From Zeugodacus cucurbitae (taxonomy: Eukaryota > Arthropoda > Insecta > Diptera > Tephritidae), in the NCBI RefSeq assembly GCF_028554725.1, contig NC_071668.1, positions 74,579,719 to 74,643,718 of the forward strand: a DNA stretch of 64,000 bases. Direction: 5' to 3'. The notes beneath the pieces are model-generated. The model worked only from the letters and a program-made list of their open reading frames with translations. It did no database searches and had not been told where the DNA came from. Positions 49,901 through 61,642 of this stretch are shown here, piece after piece. The position numbers and the translations under genes were made by a program. Each line of letters starts with the position of its first letter. Positions within the stretch are counted from its first letter, which is position 1.

Positions 49901-52310
49901 GTAATAGCATCACACTTTTTAGTTCCTTTTGCATATTCCATTTCCCACCCGAAATATACATTTTTATATAATAATATTCACTAAACAATGGACCACTCAA
50001 ATGACCCCATAGCTTTCCCACATCAATTTGTAATAACACAATCTTAACTCAGTGATTTTCTACAAGATATATTACATATGCTTAGGATAAGTAGAAGCAC
50101 TTGCAACAATCTGTTGAGAGACATAAACAGTTTGAGCAGCTAATTAGTTAAACCAATTAATGGATCACCTCTATATACATTTGTGAAGTGTCTACATTCC
50201 ATCCACAAATAGTTTTCGTATTTTTCTTCTTTGTAGTTTCAAGCGACCCCATTAAAAATAACTCAACTTGTTGTACCCTCAAACGCCTCCTCATTTTCAT
50301 TCATTGTACAGCTATTTAGTAGCCGAAGAAACTCTTTAAATGGTTTTTATGTTGATCTTGTCAATTAGAGCGTTTCCATAGTGTTCTCGAAGCGTCAACG
50401 TTGACAGTTGTGGTATTTATTTATATTTGTATTGTCTTGTTTTTTTTTTTTGTCACCCGAATTGATGAGGCACATGTGGAACTTTCTCGTTTTCTTAAAA
50501 GGGTAGGCGTGTGAAAATCCATTTGACAATGAACTTCTGTTGAGAGCGATTAATTTTTTTTTAATGGAGGGAGACTTTGAGTGGTGTCTGCGGGGGTTAA
50601 TTGGTATGTTTGTAGTTGGAAAAATAATATTAAAGACAGATCAATTATATCGCTCTGTGAAGAGAACTTATATTTATGAGAGCCGAATAGATTACTTGGG
50701 GAAAATATTCCATCGTAAGTAGCTTTATCAATCAATAAAATGGAAATTTGAAAGGTTGAGACTGCATGAACTACAGTGACGGGGGTCTTCTTTCACATTC
50801 AGTCCAAAGATCTTGGTGTGAATACGTCGAAAAAGTAGTCTGAAACATTCGATAGCTTTTGGAAGAAGTTCAGGGACTTCTATGTGGTTCCCTCATCCCC
50901 TTGAATGTCTCCTAACCTTATTTTAAACAATTTAGAAGCTTTGTTCAATATTTATAGACATTAGGATTCACTAAACCTTCTGAGGTCTGTCGTGTCCAAT
51001 AAAAAAATGTCGATTGTTGTTCGAATGGTTAGATGGCCTGTCCTCAGGGTCAAAGATCTTAAGATACCCAAAAGAAACTGTATTCAAAATTACATTGGAA
51101 CCCCTCACAAACAAAGTAATATATTGCACTTAAAAAACTGTAAAGATTAAAAAAAAAAACTAAAGAAGAATCACCAATGGTGCCACACGCTAACGGGTTA
51201 AGGAAGTACACGCAAATTCAATTAAAACCATTTAAGCGCAATCAATTCCAAAACAGCCATTTGTCTGCAATTAAGCAGCGAAATAATGTTTCAAAAACTG
51301 GCTAACAACAGTTAACCGTTAGTCAAAGCCAAATAGGTAGCAATCAAGACAAGACACAGTGTTGCATCCTCAGTCGACGCCGACACACGCCCATTTCGAT
51401 TTGAGTGTGGCAAACAATATGCAAATGCCAAGCTGCCGCATACTTAAGTGCTTGCCACATGTGGCATGCAACGAGGATTAATTCTAACAATACACGCGAG
51501 CCAGCAACGAGAGAACATGTGAATTGTAATAGAATACAAAAACAAAAACAAATTAAATTAAAATATAAACAATTGAAATTTTTAGCGGAGAAACAAAGCA
51601 AAGCGGCCGCAATGCTAAGTAAGTAAATAAAATGATCATTAAAATAATTGCTGTTGCTGTTAAATGTTGTTGACGGCTTGTTGCTGACTGCCAGCCGGCT
51701 GAGCAGCTAACCAACCGATGAAGTCGACGACGACGAGGCAACGCTTTCTGTCGTTGATTGTTGTTTTGACTTACTGGCCTGTTGAACGTCAATTGCTTAG
51801 TGTTGTTGTTGCTGCGACTGTGAGCGACGAGTGCAACTTGTCAAACAACATGCGCTTTTGAAAAAGAACAGTTACGCAATTTCAACACAGTGGCAGCATT
51901 ATCGGCCACGAGACAACTAGTGGAGGCGAAGGCGGTGGCAGCGGCGTTGGTGGCGTCAAAGCTTGGTCAATTTTACAGTTGTTGCACGTTTTTATTTCAC
52001 TCATTGAAATTGTTGCAATGCATTGGCATTTTTTGCTTATTGCAAGCAACAAACATTTAACGGTTTATTGCCAAATTTGGTCAAAATTAATGAAGCTATT
52101 TAAATGCCACGAGAATTGTGGGTTCACAGCGAGGAAATGCAATACGCAAAAGAGGCGTACAAAACCGTTAACTATTTTTTATTACAATGTTTCTCTTTTA
52201 TTTAATTTGTTTTATTATATTCTTAAATTTAACTGCTCGCTGTCCGGCAAGCTCACTAGCTCTGCATCGCTCGTGCTGTCAGCATTGACGTTATAATATT
52301 TATCGTTCCT
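49901..52310. other. wb intron A-B, central part, no gene seen
   Basis: AT-rich DNA with a T-rich tract near 50440-50455. The stretch 51600-52000 is CAA/TTG-rich with some GC-richer words. The short frames show no recognisable domain, and no repeat stands out. Confidence 0.45.
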
Positions 52311-52313
52311 TAA

Positions 52314-52672
52314 TTTTGACATACCGCTTGTCAATTCATGACATCTAATATTGGTTTCTTACTAATTCCCGCTACAAATCGGTTTTCTTATTGCCACCAA
52401 AAGCGGTGAAAAAAACAAATATTTTCATTCGAAGATTTATTGTTGTAATTGACAAGAATTGTGCTGACATGGCATGCATGTCACTACTGTGTGCCTTTTG
52501 ACAAGTGGTAAGTGACAGTTGTGGCAACGGCACGGAATTTGTTGTTTTGAATTTGTTGTAGCGGGTTTGTGTTGTGGTTGTACAAAAACAAAAAGTTGAT
52601 GTAATACATATTTATATTTACTTGGACGGGAGTTCTAGTTCAAAATAACTGCAGCGTTGCAATTGACAGTTA
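52314..52672. promoter_or_regulatory. second cluster of TGACA/TGTCA motifs
   Basis: About nine TGACA or TGTCA words fall in roughly 360 bp, for example TTTGACAT at 52315, CTTGTCAATT near 52328, CATGACATC near 52338, and AAGTGACAGTTG and AATTGACAGTT further on. The density resembles that at 15.5 kb. TGACAG is a known Homothorax/Meis-type site. A role as an enhancer of wb is inference. Confidence 0.3.
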
Positions 52673-53203
52673 AAAGTCAAGAGTAGCGGCATTTTAATGC
52701 TAAAATATTATTAATTTCATACATACTTTTCTGTAGCAACGCTAGAGAATTCTAAAAATTATTGTTTTTCGGATTATTATTGTTGATTTTCATGATGTCA
52801 ATGGATGTAAAAAAATTTTGTAACGAAAAATCCCAAAAATCGTCAGTGTCTTGATCGGATCCTGGATCCGTTTCCATTACATAAATTTGACTGCCATGGA
52901 AACGGGTTTATCAAAGGCAACGACAATCGCTAACAATTTCTGCCCAAACTCTAAAGCTAGACACATATTGAAACAGAGTACAGAGTCGAGTAGAGTAAAA
53001 TTCTTCAGTTTGACTCAGATTACTATCACTTTCTTATGTCAACATTTCGGATTTAGGGATCTGGGAATCAAGTTTTTTAGAAAGTCGAAGCTTAAAGCGG
53101 ATGGATGTAAATATGACGAAGGAAGCCAAGTAACCGACGAAGATCCGAAAAACATTGATATTGCTAGTAGGTTTCGGTTAAATGGTTGCTTTGTCCCGAT
53201 TTA

Positions 53204-53257
53204 ACTCGCTTGGGTACAGATAAAAATCTTTTGTTTCTCTATTTTACCCAAGCGAGT
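53204..53257. repeat. perfect 13-bp inverted repeat (hairpin)
   Basis: ACTCGCTTGGGTA at 53204-53216 is exactly complementary to TACCCAAGCGAGT at 53245-53257, with a 28-nt loop. Further out, TTAACTC (53201-53207) is mirrored by GAGTTAA (53273-53279). It may be a small foldback element or the ends of a MITE remnant. Transcription termination is not a useful model in an animal intron. Confidence 0.6.
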
Positions 53258-53279
53258 ACAATGGGATCGAATGAGTTAA

Positions 53280-55291
53280 GGACTGCTATCAATCTTTTGC
53301 AGTCGAAATCTCGTTGAGTACTACCTACAGGTTATAATTTATAACAATTTATAATCTAGCAACCTTTAGACCATTGATCTAAAGAGCACCAAACATTCCT
53401 TATTAGAGGACCAGTGAATTGGCCGACTAAAGCCGAATGGTGGGTCGGATCTTTTTTGTGGCCTTTCGGTTGGTTTAAAACTGGGGTAATGCTTCGAAAA
53501 ACGTCAAGATGCTGGACCAAACTTTGTCAAAAGAACACATAAACCAAGAGAAGAGTGATGATGTAGTGAATGGATGGTATCTTGGATTAGAGGCCTATAA
53601 GGCCTAAAAGAAGGACCAAGGCCATATCAATTTCTATGTTAGTTTTCTTGCCAAAAAAGAAGCACAACTTATGAGACAGCTCTTGTCTTTGACATAATTC
53701 TTAATAAATAAGAGAGGAAGCCGGAATTTCAATAATTTAAAATATTTTACTAATTTGCGCGAACACTGTCTGCTCCTGCCACAGGAAGCATTAATCAACT
53801 TGCAACATATTTGAAAAATATTTATGCATATTGTAGGTGAAGGAATGCCAAAGCGATGAGCACTCACATGCATACGCACATATGTACACATACAATGTTG
53901 TTAAATTATGTACAAAATATGAGCGTGAGCTGAGGCAACCGCCGTTGACTTACTGAATTTTGAAGTGACACTTGGCGTTGACTGAAGTTTACCAAGAACT
54001 CCACAGCAGACACAGTCGAAGAACAGACGCGGTTCTAATGACGCCAATTCGAGAACATGCGCGACGGTGAGTCATTGAAGTGAATACGAAAATAACAACA
54101 AGCGAGCGTACACACTGGAATATCACGCACACACTCAAACACACACGCATGAGTGTATGCAAATAGGCGCATATCAGTTTGACTGACGCTCCGCATGTCT
54201 AGCTGTCGGTCGGTTGGTGGGCACCTATTTCGGTATTGGAGTTGACATGCTTGAAATTAAAGAGAGCGTGACGCTTTATGACGCTACCTTTTCGACTGGG
54301 GTGGCAACGCTTGGCATTGATGCATACGCGACTGTCATTATGCTTATGCTCATTGCATGTTCGTTTGTACAAATGTATGGCGCTCGTTTATGTACGAATA
54401 CGGGCAATGTATTTGCACACATATGCCTGGTTGTGTACCTGTGTGTAAGTATGCAAATTTCAAAAAGTGTGCAGTTTTTGTGGGCGATGGCAGACAATGA
54501 CAGCAGCTGTCAACAATTTGTTGTCGTACAAAAATAATGTCCGTATGGCGCTTGTGGACATGCGTTCGTTTTGACACATGCAAACATTGAAATTTTTTTT
54601 TAATTCAGTAAAAGGTTCAGAAGTTAAAAATGCAGGAAAGTTGGACTAATTGGTCCAAAATAATAAAAAATACATTTTTGTAATGGTTCCAGACTTCTTA
54701 ATAAAATAGCCTCGACAAACAAGCCCGCTTTGGGAGAGGATATATCCCACAAACAGTTTATATATATGTTATTATCTAATTTATATATACCCCTATATTG
54801 TGCAATATCATTCCGGAGAAAAATGGAAGCAATCCACAAAAGGACTGAGGAGTACGTTTTTCGACATTGTCGCTTTGTCGCAATCTACTTCGCTTGATAA
54901 GAGAAGGAAGACTAATCAGCTCTGTAATGGATCATAAAAGAAATCGCATCTATCATCTAATGGTGTCAGTTGCCTAATCACACGATGTCACGATTTAAAA
55001 ACGACAACAACGTTCTTTAGGTAATGTCATTCGAATTAATCCGCACGCTTTTGTCCCGGGAGTTGTCAGAGTGATCTCGAAATCTTACATATATGAGCCA
55101 CGCAAAAGACAACACCTAATCATACAGAACTCTGCAATGTAAAAGACTGTTCCTAGTGTGCCTTGACATGAAAGCACTTCAGGACTTCAGTTGCCAAGTT
55201 GATTATCTGATTCAAAGAGAGATATAGGGAGATTGATGAAGGTCTTCCGGTACATAGCCAGGAGTACTTAAATCATTCCATTTTATCAGAT
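53280..55291. other. wb intron A-B, no gene seen
   Basis: This is non-coding sequence with CA-rich words near 54110-54150. Overlapping frames at 54214-54583 on both strands have no recognisable domain. Nothing else stands out. Confidence 0.45.
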
Positions 55292-55953
55292 TATTTACAG
55301 CCCACCGTCAACAAACTGATTGGGCCTTATCAGCGTGGCTTTAGACATGGAAAATCCACCATGGACCAGATATTCACCATGCGCCAAATCTTGTAAAAGA
55401 CCCGAGAGAGAAGAATCGACACTCACCACCTTTTCATCGATTTTAAAGCTGCCTTCGACAACACGAAAAGGAGCTGCCTCTAAGCCGCGATGTCTGAATT
55501 TGGTATCCCCTCAAAACTAATACGGCAATGTAAACTGACGTTGAGCAACACCAAAAGCTCCGTCAGGATCGGGAAGGACCTCTCCGAGCCGTTCGATACC
55601 AAACGAGGTTTCAGAAAGGGTGACTCACTATCGTGCGACTTCTTCAATCTATTGCGGGAAAAAATAATACGAGCTGCAGAGCTAAATAGAGAAGGTTCAT
55701 TCTTCTAAAAGAGTGCACAGCTGCTGCGCTACGCTGGCTAGATCATGTTGTACGGATGGATGGCTCTGAAAGTGTTCGATGCAGTACCGCTGGAGGAAGC
55801 CGCGGAAGAGGATGACGTCCACTCTGATTGAATGGTCATATGGAAAGTGATCAGTTGGCGCCAAAACGGAGAAACGAGTGGCGCGCTCTGGTGGATTCGG
55901 CTATAATCGCTTAAAGCGGTTCCTACGCCAAATAAATATCTATATATTTACAG
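55292..55953 (+). pseudogene. RTE LINE copy with internal deletion and target site duplication
   Basis: From 55301 the sequence follows the RT region of the element at 41.75 kb (compare 42076 onward), with RT phrases such as FGIPSKLIRQCKLTLSNTKSS and RGFRKGDSLSCDFFNL. It has an in-frame TAA near 55396, another stop near 55482 and further damage. Near 55725 it jumps from the region before the YADD box to RLRWL (ACGCTGGCTAG), losing about 0.5 kb. It then runs to the 3' end at about 55944. TATTTACAG flanks it at 55292-55300 and 55945-55953, a likely 9-bp target duplication. The copy is dead, 5'-truncated and antisense to wb. Confidence 0.88.
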
Positions 55954-58740
55954 TAATAACATCAAGTATTAGTACCATTTTTAACCTAAACACAACCAGT
56001 TATAGCTTATATTGAAACTTGGCTTTGAGGTTTGGTTAAGCCGAAAACGAGCTTTGGTTGAACCACTTCCGTAAACTATAAGACAATCAGCGAGGATTCC
56101 GAAGGCTTTCTTGTTCTTAGGATTTACGGTTTATTTTAGTATGTCCTCTCAACAACAACAAGTAAAATTATATTCAGACAAAGACATATCATATACAAAA
56201 TAAATAGAGATCCCTTTTAGGCAATTTCTTATCAAAAAGTACTTCAATTACATTGTGTCGATTTTCCTTCCCTCCAGAAAATATGTACACATCCATTTAT
56301 GTACATTTTATGTGCATATGCAAATGTAATGCCCCCGAATTTTCGGTAATAAAGTTTGAATATAAAAATCTTGTAAATTTTCACAATCTCGCAAAAATAT
56401 CAGCACCTCAAGCGCACCTCCAAATATCAATTCGTACGATCACAAATCGTATTTCAACAAATTGTCAACTTGTTTTCATGCGAATTCGACATCCTCGTGT
56501 TTATACAAATGTCAAAATGGTAAGGTAAAACAACTTGACAACTACATTGCACCGCCAGAAGTCAATGAGCCAGTGGGACCGACCGACCGACTGACGGCAC
56601 CACAATTGCCACCTAATTCAACGGCGGAGCCTGAACCACATATGTGGCTACATGACTTACTGTTTGCAATATTTTTTCTTTCTCCAAAATTTATATTAAC
56701 AAGTACAACGTTTGTGTGTATTTCTTTGTAAGTGCCACAGTTACAATTTCATTTTCATGCCGATTCAATTTGGATTAGATGGGGATTTGGATTTTGCTCG
56801 AATTCAAATTGAAATTGAAGTCAGAGTTGCACGGCGTCGCTTCGTGTATTTGAATTTCAATTGGAGCCGAAATTGAATTTGTATGTACTAGTTGGTGCCG
56901 GTGAGTTTGATGCAAAACAAATGCGCGCCGACATGGTGACAAAATTGTATAAATGTTTCACTCAAAATGGAATCTTAATTGGCACCCAGTGCTGCGCTAC
57001 AAATTTGGTTTGCAGCGTTCGTGTGCAACACAACACACACAAGTGAGCGTACACGATGATTGATCGATCGTGTGATGGTGTGCGACTTTGCTATATTTTT
57101 TTGGTATTTTTTAGTTTCGAAAATATAAAATATTGGTCTTGTTGGGGGTTCCCATGCGGAAAATGAGGTGATTAAACTGTAAATGTAACTGTGGCACCAT
57201 GATATATGTGGGAATATTTTTGTGACATGAGGTTGGAAGAGTTACAGTAAAACAGTAAAAACTTCTAGAATATGAATTCAATCTTTGATTCATGAAGGTA
57301 TAGGCTTATACAAGTTTCGAAGTTTTCTGTGGTGCCGAAGTTGACTTCTGCGCTGCGTATGATCCTTGTACGGCCCGCTAGAGCAGGAAAAAAATCAAAA
57401 TTGCAGAGGTGTAAGTAAAAGGCAAAAAAAGGTCGGACATAGTGTGATGGTTTCCGTAACGAAGAACCCAGAGCAAATCGACTATATGGAATTAGACCGA
57501 CTATACGTATTCATCCATAATTAGTCTAATGTTTACGAATATAGTAAGTTAAGGTCTAGATTTTATTGTAAGCGGCTCTAAGGAATAAGGAGCTCGCGCT
57601 CTACTCTACTAGCAACGACGTGTTTGGAGTCCGGGTATCCAATCTTGACTCTTATTTTGAGCTAAAGTCTCTAAAAACTTTCGAACTCCTGAAGTCATAA
57701 CTTAACCAAATGATGGATCGTCTTTATGGTTCGTCGACGAAAAATTTTGGATGTCAGGAGCCGACCATATTTCGAAAGAAAATAATACCCGTAATGGGGT
57801 GAGAAGCAATGTTTGTTCTGTTCATTGTATGTGCCCTACTATATTCGGGATCTAGGTAAAAGGTCTTAAATTTGGTAATTCTATCATTTCTTCCTTACCC
57901 ACTGCTAAGCTTTGAAGAATGATTTCAAATTATATTAAATCTTTATTTAAGAACCATTAAGGCGGATGTGCTTTCCAGAAAAAGTAAGCTACATGAAAGA
58001 GGATGTGCTGAGCATACTCCAATAATTAAATTGAAGAATTTTAAAGTATGGATCATAATTGTGATTCTCTGCCAAAAAATATTTATTATTTCAGTCTGCA
58101 GTGCCTCGCAGTAAAAAACTCCTACTGAAGTATAAAAAGAATCAATTTCATACTAAATCACCAAGGAGGGAGTATACAGTAGCTCCGAGACCCGCGCTGG
58201 CTTGTCAATTAGTTTTAATTGAATCTGAGCGCAAGTAGTACTTAAGTAAAATGAGCAAATACACATATGTGATGGTCATAAATTCGCTACACCCCCTTGT
58301 GGGAGAGAGCAAAAAGTGGATTTGTTTAGACTTGGCGCGCAATATTTATGGCAATTTTTTTGCGAGAACAAAGAACAATTCTTCGCCTGTACTCGAGTAC
58401 GGCATTTTTGATTTATGTGTCTTTTATAAACATTGCTGAGTGTCTGGTATTTTATAGAAATGTTGCAGGTTTATTAAAGCTGTGGCTGTTTTTTCAACAA
58501 CTTTTCAATTACAATGCAGACAACAATTATTTTTGCGCCATTTGTAAACTCATTTGGCTCGCAGACAGCTGCACTACAAACAGTCTTCATCGACGCAACT
58601 TTTTTCATAATCGCGCATGCGCATTTTGCAGCCATTAATCATTGGCGTGATGATGAACTGCAACTCGCTTCCGTCATTTGTGACGGCTTTATCTGCGACG
58701 CTAACGCGTACTAATCGAATTAAGTAAACGCCTGTTTAAG
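55954..58740. other. wb intron A-B, no gene seen
   Basis: Mostly AT-rich with short frames. One frame around 56462-56731 reads a proline-rich peptide without recognisable domains and is not called. A TTGAATTTCAATT-type inverted pair lies near 56800-56870. No repeat family is recognised. Confidence 0.45.
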
Positions 58741-58744
58741 CGCG

Positions 58745-59135
58745 ACAAGATCAATGTTACTACACACGCACAGACAAATAGAGATCACTTTATCTACGTA
58801 CTAAACTGTGGCGCATTCCGACTTGATGCCGTCGTGACCGCTTAATTGACATCATCAATCAATTGCCTAAAGCAGCGTGAAAGTTGCAAAGGCGATCGAG
58901 ACAAGTAGAAATGGAATAAGAGTTGGAAAAAGAGAGCGCGCCATTGAAAACAGGATCTCCAGCACGAGTAAAAAGAAGTTTGATCACCAATGATCGCCGG
59001 CGATCAGTTGAGTTTCAAACGCGATCGGCGATTAAACCAACCCACACAAACGCCACAGGAGCGCTAATCGATCACTTTCCGCTGGCCAAACATTGATTTA
59101 AATGTCAAAATATGATGAACGCAATGTGATCTTGT
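58745..59135. promoter_or_regulatory. GATC-rich cluster just downstream of wb exon A
   Basis: Ten GATC words occur in about 390 bp, including GATCACC, TGATCGCC, GCGATCAG, GCGATCGG, CGATCGAG and CGATCACTTT. This lies in the first few hundred bases of the 19-kb intron, a usual place for enhancers. The motif set (TGATCG, GATCAG) resembles that of the cluster at 0.36-2.1 kb. Binding factor unknown. Confidence 0.35.
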
Positions 59136-59208
59136 TGAAAAGCCGCTACAGCAGAAGTAGCACAACCAATCAAGTATCAAAAGAAAAAACAAAGTAACGC
59201 TCACTTAC

Positions 59209-59543
59209 CTGCCGCAAATCCAATGTTATCGTGACGTATTCAAAGTGCCTGCCATATTGCAGCGTCGGCGATTGCCACCAACGTTCGTCGAAATTCGCAT
59301 TGGAGATGACAGCCTCGATCGGTCGTTGTTTGGCCACATCGGACGATTGCACATTGCAAATGCCACATTGTGTGGCCCATTTTTTGTGCGGATACGCATC
59401 GACTAATTTGCAATATTCTTCGCGCCCACTTTGTCCACAGGTGGCATTGACGGTGATGTGGGCGCGTGGTGCAACATTGAAGAGTGGCGGATAGAGACCG
59501 CCATCGGCTGGCTGTTCCGATTGACTGTTGAGCATGCGCAATA
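59209..59543 (-). CDS. wb: wb (laminin alpha) exon A: N-terminal half of LN domain
   Basis: A 335-bp exon after acceptor CTCCTCTACAG (AG 59545-59544) and before donor GTAAGT (59208-59203). The first two bases complete a codon split with an unseen upstream exon, then 111 codons follow and the exon ends in phase 0, matching exon B. It encodes GLYPPLFNVAPRAHITVNAT, CGQSGREEYCKLVDA, QCGICN, PIEAVISNANFDERWWQSPT and EYVTITLDLRQ, the start of a laminin alpha LN domain. The LN domain lets laminin trimers polymerise into basement-membrane sheets. The ~18 residues before GLYPP (LRMLNSQSEQPADG) are not a signal peptide, so the signal peptide must be on an upstream exon, probably beyond the window. An in-frame Met at residue 3 is not a plausible start. 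Confidence 0.95.
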
Positions 59544-60535
59544 CTGTAGAGGAGAAGAAGAGACAAGTGGTGGTTAAAAATTTATGTATTTGATGTGTTT
59601 AAGATTACAATTTTCAAATAATTTTTAAATATTAATATGTTGGTGTGGTAAAAGTAGCCTCTAATAGGCAATGCGCTGTTATAGATTCCGGTCAAATTTT
59701 CGTAATGTTATGTCCTAACTTTATGGTATTTCGAAAAAGAGCTAAACTTACCATAAAATGACCTGATGGGGTTTCCTTAGTTTACAGAATTTGTTATTGG
59801 GCGAAAGTGCTTTCTATACTGGAGTAGTTTAGAGAAACTTATCATCTGCTAAAAAATAGTTACATTGATTTTATGGGGCTGTCAATATTCTAACGATGAT
59901 CGCCCGAGAAGTTGGAGATAATTGTCCAGATTTGAGGAGGATCAGGGAGGAGAGGCTGATCATCTGATTTAGTGGTAGAAAAATTTAGAAGCGTGATATT
60001 TGGCTTCATCAACCGTTTTCATCGGAGTAATCTTGCGAAAATGTTTATGGTATAGTAACTCGAACGAAAGCTGAAGAAAGTGGGAGCGAACACTCGTGTA
60101 GTAGAGGTTATAGTCTAGACTAGTCAGTTAGTATTTTCCTGGAAACTACTTACAGTTCGTCTGCCTTATGCTAGTAAAAGATCTTCCGAGCTTTTGAAGA
60201 ATTTTAGAAAAACTTTGGATCCTAATTTGTCTAAGGAAAGTTTAGCATGAAATTTTAGAAACACTTTGGATCCTAATTCTTCTACGGAAAGTCTACAATG
60301 AGTCTTTTAATCTTATGAAGAGTTTAAAGAGTATATAATTTACAGAATTGAGATTAAAGTGATACAATTTGTTCTAGTAGGAGCCGTATTTGTCTCGCTA
60401 TGGAAGAGCTCCATCTGTTGAGGTTTTCCTTCGGAAAAGTGGTCTGGATTCCGATGTTTGAGCTTAATAAGTCTAAGAAGATCGCACTTTTTATAGAAAA
60501 AAATGTATGTGATTATAAAAAAAATAAGTGAATGC
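59544..60535. other. intron or upstream sequence 5' of exon A, nothing recognised
   Basis: AT-rich non-coding DNA. A phrase AAACTTTGGATCCTAAT is repeated near 60213 and 60263 (about 50 bp apart). I searched for a minus-strand exon with a hydrophobic signal peptide and donor in phase 1 and found none I would defend. Confidence 0.45.
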
Positions 60536-60622
60536 GCTCCATTATGGTATCGCAAAGAACCATAACTGGTCTATGCGTGGCCTGCCGGCCTATCAAACCA
60601 ACCTAACCAAAACTAACCTATA
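60536..60622 (+). mobile_element. short LINE 3' end, same family as 22272-22568
   Basis: Only the last ~85 bp of 3' UTR remain. GGTATCGCAAAGAACCATAA followed by CTGGTCTATGCGTGG, then CTGCCGGCCTATCAAACCAA, corresponds to GGTATCGTTAAGGAGCATAA and CTGGTCTATGCGGGG at 22504-22545. The tail CCAACCTAACCAAAACTAACC matches the CTAACCTAACTTAACC tail of the other copy. Severe 5' truncation is usual for such elements. Confidence 0.75.
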
Positions 60623-61642
60623 AAAAATCTAAAAACTTTTAATTCCACTCAAATACCGATTACCGAATAACCACTTAATCAATTTAAGAGCTTATTTATT
60701 TATTTGTGTTTGCGGAATGCGGATTAAAGTAGACAACTAGTATAATTTATTGGCAATTTTTGTCTTTTCGGCACTAAATCACGACAATTTGCATGAATTC
60801 TGCTTGCCACCCAAATCTTTTTGCCAAAAAAAATATAAAAAACAAAAAGTACAAATTCAAATGTAAATAAAATGATTAAGATAAATAACCGGTAAGTCGT
60901 AAATACCGCAAATGATTGACCCCGAATTCATAAACAAATTTAACGGTGATTTTTATTTTTTTTTTTCGAATTAAGGCAAAAAAGTGCGCAGAACTTGAGC
61001 TGTCATAACGAACGAATAAATCTGTCAGATGAATGCAATACAAGAAAGCAATTAATAACGCATTTATGGCGGGCGCACACATACACACCCATATTTACAC
61101 GAAAGGCCGCGAAATACAACTTAATTTCTCATATTTAAGTGGCGACTAAGCGGATAAGCAACATGTGGATGCATGCTTGAAAGGATTTGTTGGTGGCGCA
61201 GGTGAGGTTGCACGCTTTTTCGGCAACTTGCGGCTCTTGCAACTGTTGAAGCGGCCAAATTTCGTCTGTCTCAAGCCAAGTGTGACCGAATCGTATGCGC
61301 TACGCCCGGCACATGTAACGACAGACCGTGTTGCATGGTAATAATTTTAATTACGTGGAAATAGAACGCTTGTAATGAATTCGCGTAAAACTTGCTACAA
61401 AAATTTCAGTCATGTGTGCTTCAAAAAGGAAATAAAAAAATTCTGCAGCAAGTTTTTTAAGACAGTCTGCAGGCAAGGCAGTCTGCTACTGGCGTGGTTC
61501 GTTACTTTGGTGTTCGCTCAGCGGCAGGTGGTTTCAAAACAAGACGCATAGAACAAGCAAAAATGACTGCAGATCGTAATATTTTTGTGTGATTAACATA
61601 TGGCAAGTGTTTTCCAATAATTTTATGATTTTTTAATATTTT
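60623..61642. other. intronic or upstream sequence, no gene seen
   Basis: AT-rich non-coding DNA with A-rich tracts near 60820-60850 and 60950. No recognised element or gene. Confidence 0.45.

Noticed and set aside
48781..49984. Three frames of 328-386 codons on both strands
   Set aside because: They only read a 6-bp satellite (Gly-Ile, Leu-Val and Pro-Ile runs). The open frames come from the preserved register.
52851..53204. 117-residue plus-strand frame
   Set aside because: No recognisable domain, and it runs into a foldback repeat. Might be a very old transposon fragment but I cannot support it.
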